From assembly GCF_000688295.1 (NCBI RefSeq), contig NZ_JHZF01000011.1, positions 1,210,288-1,274,287 on the forward strand: a stretch of 64,000 nt of DNA, given 5' to 3'. Positions 61,811 through 64,000 of this stretch are shown here, one piece after another; the stretch's first letter is position 1; each line of letters starts with the position of its first letter. The notes under the pieces are model-generated. The model saw nothing but the letters and a program-made list of their open reading frames with translations. It was not told the origin of the DNA and did no database searches. This DNA comes from Pseudooceanicola nanhaiensis DSM 18065 (GTDB lineage: Bacteria; Pseudomonadota; Alphaproteobacteria; Rhodobacterales; Rhodobacteraceae). A program made the translations under genes and the position numbers.

Positions 61811-63050
61811 TGCCATCTCCTTGCGTTTGCTGGCCGGGCGCGGTCGGCAGGTCATCGCGCCGCGGAAGGTCCATCCAGTCGCGCGGCTCGTCGGGGTGCA
61901 GCCAGGGCTGGTGGCCGCCGGAGCCGAGCCCCTTGGCGAAGAACTCCGCCTGGTCCTTCATCGACCCGCGCAGCAACGCGCCGGCGTTGAACTTGGCCTC
62001 GAACAGATCGGCCTCCGCCTCGGTCAGAAGTGACCGCTCGATTGCCTGCTGCCATGCCTCGAACCACGGGTTCAGTGCGTAACGGACGAAGAACTGCCCG
62101 AGCACGTCGATCCCCGAGCCCCACGATGTGTCATCCACGCCCAGCAGGGGGCGCGGAACGCCGAACGGACGGGCGATGTCTTCGATCTGGAACTTCCGGT
62201 TCTCGATCGCCTGACTGTCGCGCCCCGAATGGCCGGGATCCTCGGCCTCCATCCCCTCCTCGAGGATCTTCCACCTGTGGGCGTTCTCAGCCCCCTCGTT
62301 CTCGGCCATGCTCTCCTTGAGCCGATCGTATGCTTCCTTAGAGAGCCTTTCCTTGTGCTTCAGGTAGCCACCCACGATCATGCCGTTCCGGAAGAGCCGC
62401 GCGGCCGCCTTCTCGGTCTGGATCGCCAGAGCGATTGCCTCGGCCGCTTGCTTGACCAGGGAGAGCCCGGTGATCCCGTCGTCGCTCATCCCGTAGCGCA
62501 GGTGGAAAACTTCGCTCTGGGGGAGGATCACCGTCTCCGCGCCGTTGCGCTTCAGGTGATACTCGAGGGCCCAGTCAGGGCGCTGAACCACCTTCACGTC
62601 CTTGGACGCCAGCGGCACGAGCTGGATGATCCGCCGACCGCTGCGCACGATCAGCGCATATGCGTTCCCGTCCACCAGCGCCCGCTGCTGCATGAGCGAG
62701 CGAAACTCGAACGCTGTCTGCCACCCGTTCGGACGCCGATGCAGTACCCGGAAGAGCGGATGGTCGTCGGCTTTGCCCTTGTCTGCCTTCCGTTGGAGAT
62801 GCAGGGGCAGCATGCCGATCGAGAACGCGATCAGCGAGACGCACCGCAGAACCGTGGTGTTGCGCATCGCCACCTTGGGCGAGATCGACAGGCCCGCCTC
62901 CGTCAGCGCGGAACCACCACCGCGGATGAACTCCAGCAGGTTCGGGTCGGTCATGCCGGCGAACATGCCTGCCTCTCCCGCCATCGCCTGAACCGACGGC
63001 AGGTTGGCCGCCTCCGGTTCACGGCGGCGAAAGAAGTTCATAAAGCTCAT
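61797..63050 (-). CDS. phage portal protein (HK97 family)
   Basis: 417 residues. AMRNTTVLRCVSLIAFSIGM then LPLHLQRK, FEFRSLMQQRALVDGNAYAL, VFHLRYGMSDDGITGLSLVK and PFGVPRPLLGVDDTSWGSG are diagnostic. It forms the dodecameric DNA channel at one capsid vertex. It starts 10 bp after the terminase stop. Confidence 0.93.
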   Translation of the reverse strand: MSFMNFFRRREPEAANLPSVQAMAGEAGMFAGMTDPNLLEFIRGGGSALTEAGLSISPKVAMRNTTVLRCVSLIAFSIGMLPLHLQRKADKGKADDHPLFRVLHRRPNGWQTAFEFRSLMQQRALVDGNAYALIVRSGRRIIQLVPLASKDVKVVQRPDWALEYHLKRNGAETVILPQSEVFHLRYGMSDDGITGLSLVKQAAEAIALAIQTEKAAARLFRNGMIVGGYLKHKERLSKEAYDRLKESMAENEGAENAHRWKILEEGMEAEDPGHSGRDSQAIENRKFQIEDIARPFGVPRPLLGVDDTSWGSGIDVLGQFFVRYALNPWFEAWQQAIERSLLTEAEADLFEAKFNAGALLRGSMKDQAEFFAKGLGSGGHQPWLHPDEPRDWMDLPRRDDLPTAPGQQTQGDGNEPS

Positions 63051-63060
63051 TCCGTCACCC

Positions 63061-64000
63061 TCATACGGTCAGCAGGCCGCGTTCTTCGTAGACACTGGGC
63101 CCGCCGCTCGCGACGGGGTTCCAGCTCATCAGCATCACGGCGTTGAAGAGCGCCATCAGCGGGTCGATCTTCGCGGAGCCGCTCTGCGCCTTGGTCACAA
63201 TGACCGCGTTGCCGCGAGCCTCGACCTTTGCGTTCCCGACGCACCAGTCCATGATCCGCTGTCCGCAATGCACCATGGAGCCGTTCTTGAGCTTGACCGG
63301 CGCGATCTTGATGGCCGCGTTCAGCTTGTAGCCCTGGCTGATCGAGCGGATGTCCTCGATCCGGAACGCCGCCTCAGTCAGCTCGTCGATGATGCTCCCG
63401 ACGCCCTCCGGGTCCATCCCGATCGAATCTTCCTCCGGAAGCCGACCCGCCAGTTTCAGGCGGCTGCAGATGTCGACGATCTCGGGGTTCGCCTCGGCCT
63501 CGATGTTGTCGACCAACACCAACTCACCCGCCGCCGCCAAGTCCTCGAGCTCGGGCGCAATGACCTTGCGCAGCTGGAGGACGTCCCGATCCGCCCAGGC
63601 CTTCGCCCACGCCTGCCACGCCTTCGTTTCCGCATGCCGCCCTAGGACGCAGATGCCGAGCAGGTCATCAAGCCCGCCCCCGTCGACGCCGACGACGCAG
63701 ACCTCAGACTTGGCGATGATGTCATCGAGAGTCATCCCCTCCCGCGCCGCCTTCGCCCAGTAGTCGGCGCCGACCCAACGATCGTCATGCAGGCCGATGC
63801 CGATCTCGATGTTCAGGTGCTGCGACACCCAGACCTGTTCGACCTCGGGCGAGATCGACCCGTTGTTCGTGTAGTCGTCCTCCAGCCGCTGGCGGCTGAT
63901 CGACCGCCCGAGGTTCGGCAGAAGGCAACCCCAGTTCTCGCGGTTCCGCCAGAACGATTCCATCTTCTGCAGCTTCTCCGGGAACTCATAGAGCACCGGA
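63061..64000 (-). CDS. terminase large subunit, C-terminal part (cut by window edge)
   Basis: At least 312 residues are visible; the gene continues past the right edge. The nuclease domain is recognisable: VCVVGVDGGGLDDLLGICVL (metal-binding aspartates), LVLVDNIEAEANPEIVDICS, and the closing SAKIDPLMALFNAVMLMSWN, typical of HK97-type terminases. The ATPase half is outside. It packages phage DNA and cuts it at the portal. Confidence 0.88.
   Translation of the reverse strand, partial: PVLYEFPEKLQKMESFWRNRENWGCLLPNLGRSISRQRLEDDYTNNGSISPEVEQVWVSQHLNIEIGIGLHDDRWVGADYWAKAAREGMTLDDIIAKSEVCVVGVDGGGLDDLLGICVLGRHAETKAWQAWAKAWADRDVLQLRKVIAPELEDLAAAGELVLVDNIEAEANPEIVDICSRLKLAGRLPEEDSIGMDPEGVGSIIDELTEAAFRIEDIRSISQGYKLNAAIKIAPVKLKNGSMVHCGQRIMDWCVGNAKVEARGNAVIVTKAQSGSAKIDPLMALFNAVMLMSWNPVASGGPSVYEERGLLTV

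Larger units (their letters stand above)
31500..64000. mobile_element. prophage (HK97-fold siphophage), left part; right end outside window
   Basis: From about 31.5 kb to the right edge the genes are of phage type: tyrosine integrase, many small early/accessory genes, then one long minus-strand late operon from terminase (right edge) through head, tail, fibre and lysis genes. Tail gene order (tape measure, distal tail, hub, NlpC-type peptidase, J-like) resembles Rhodobacter GTA and lambda. The left border is approximate. Early regulation, replication and small terminase genes are not in view. Confidence 0.85.

Noticed and set aside
57106-64000. Gene transfer agent instead of a prophage
   Set aside because: Order of tail genes is GTA-like, but integrase, early genes, fibre proteins and lysis cassette indicate a temperate phage; a GTA cluster would lack these.

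Overview
The window comes from a high-GC alphaproteobacterium, most likely a member of the Rhodobacteraceae/Roseobacteraceae. The evidence is the GC-rich coding, the gene families present, and a siphophage whose tail genes follow the order of Rhodobacter gene-transfer-agent tails. No rRNA or tRNA gene was seen. It has two halves: a catabolic chromosome segment (about 1-30.9 kb) and the left part of a prophage (about 31.5 kb to the right edge).

Region 1 (1-3.4 kb, minus strand) is the end of a sn-glycerol-3-phosphate ABC transporter operon, ugpB-ugpA-ugpE-ugpC, with ugpC cut by the left edge. Region 2 (3.5-22 kb) looks like a nearly self-contained tryptophan/anthranilate degradation island. 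It holds tryptophan 2,3-dioxygenase (kynA), an alpha/beta-hydrolase kynurenine formamidase, kynureninase (kynU), a 2-aminobenzoate-CoA ligase, and a fused flavin monooxygenase/old-yellow-enzyme protein of the 2-aminobenzoyl-CoA monooxygenase/reductase type. Beta-oxidation-like enzymes (SDR, enoyl-CoA hydratase, acyl-CoA dehydrogenase), a RidA protein, a 4-hydroxybenzoyl-CoA-type thioesterase, a lone AsnC ligand-binding domain, a PhzS-like monooxygenase with a cupin, and a complete Liv-type ABC importer complete the set. A MarR regulator gene lies inside it, and two divergent promoter regions 11 kb apart carry the same TTTCAAG...CTTGAAA inverted repeat, which suggests one regulon.

Region 3 (22.1-30.9 kb) is ordinary chromosome: a MarR-emrAB-type efflux operon, metG, a small exported PDC-domain protein coupled to an MFS transporter, a divergent MocR/PdxR-type regulator with a 26-bp perfect palindrome in the shared promoter, and an orphan receiver-only response regulator.

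Region 4 (31.5-41.1 kb) is the accessory/early end of the prophage: many small plus-strand genes, a tyrosine recombinase, a degenerate resolvase-like gene, duplicated genes, and a host-like LysR/DUF6647 pair. A short element, TCCAGCTAACCCCGGAGG and its decayed variants, recurs at gene junctions and supplies a stop codon and a Shine-Dalgarno sequence. Region 5 (41.1-64 kb, minus strand, 5' end to the right) is the late operon: terminase large subunit, portal, ClpP-like protease, HK97 capsid, head-tail connectors, tail tube, tail-assembly chaperone with a programmed -1 frameshift, tape measure with an internal lysozyme domain, tail-tip proteins, fibres, holins and endolysin. An exported Cys-containing protein is encoded on the opposite strand inside this operon (a likely moron). 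The small terminase subunit, replication and repressor genes, and the right end of the prophage lie outside the window.
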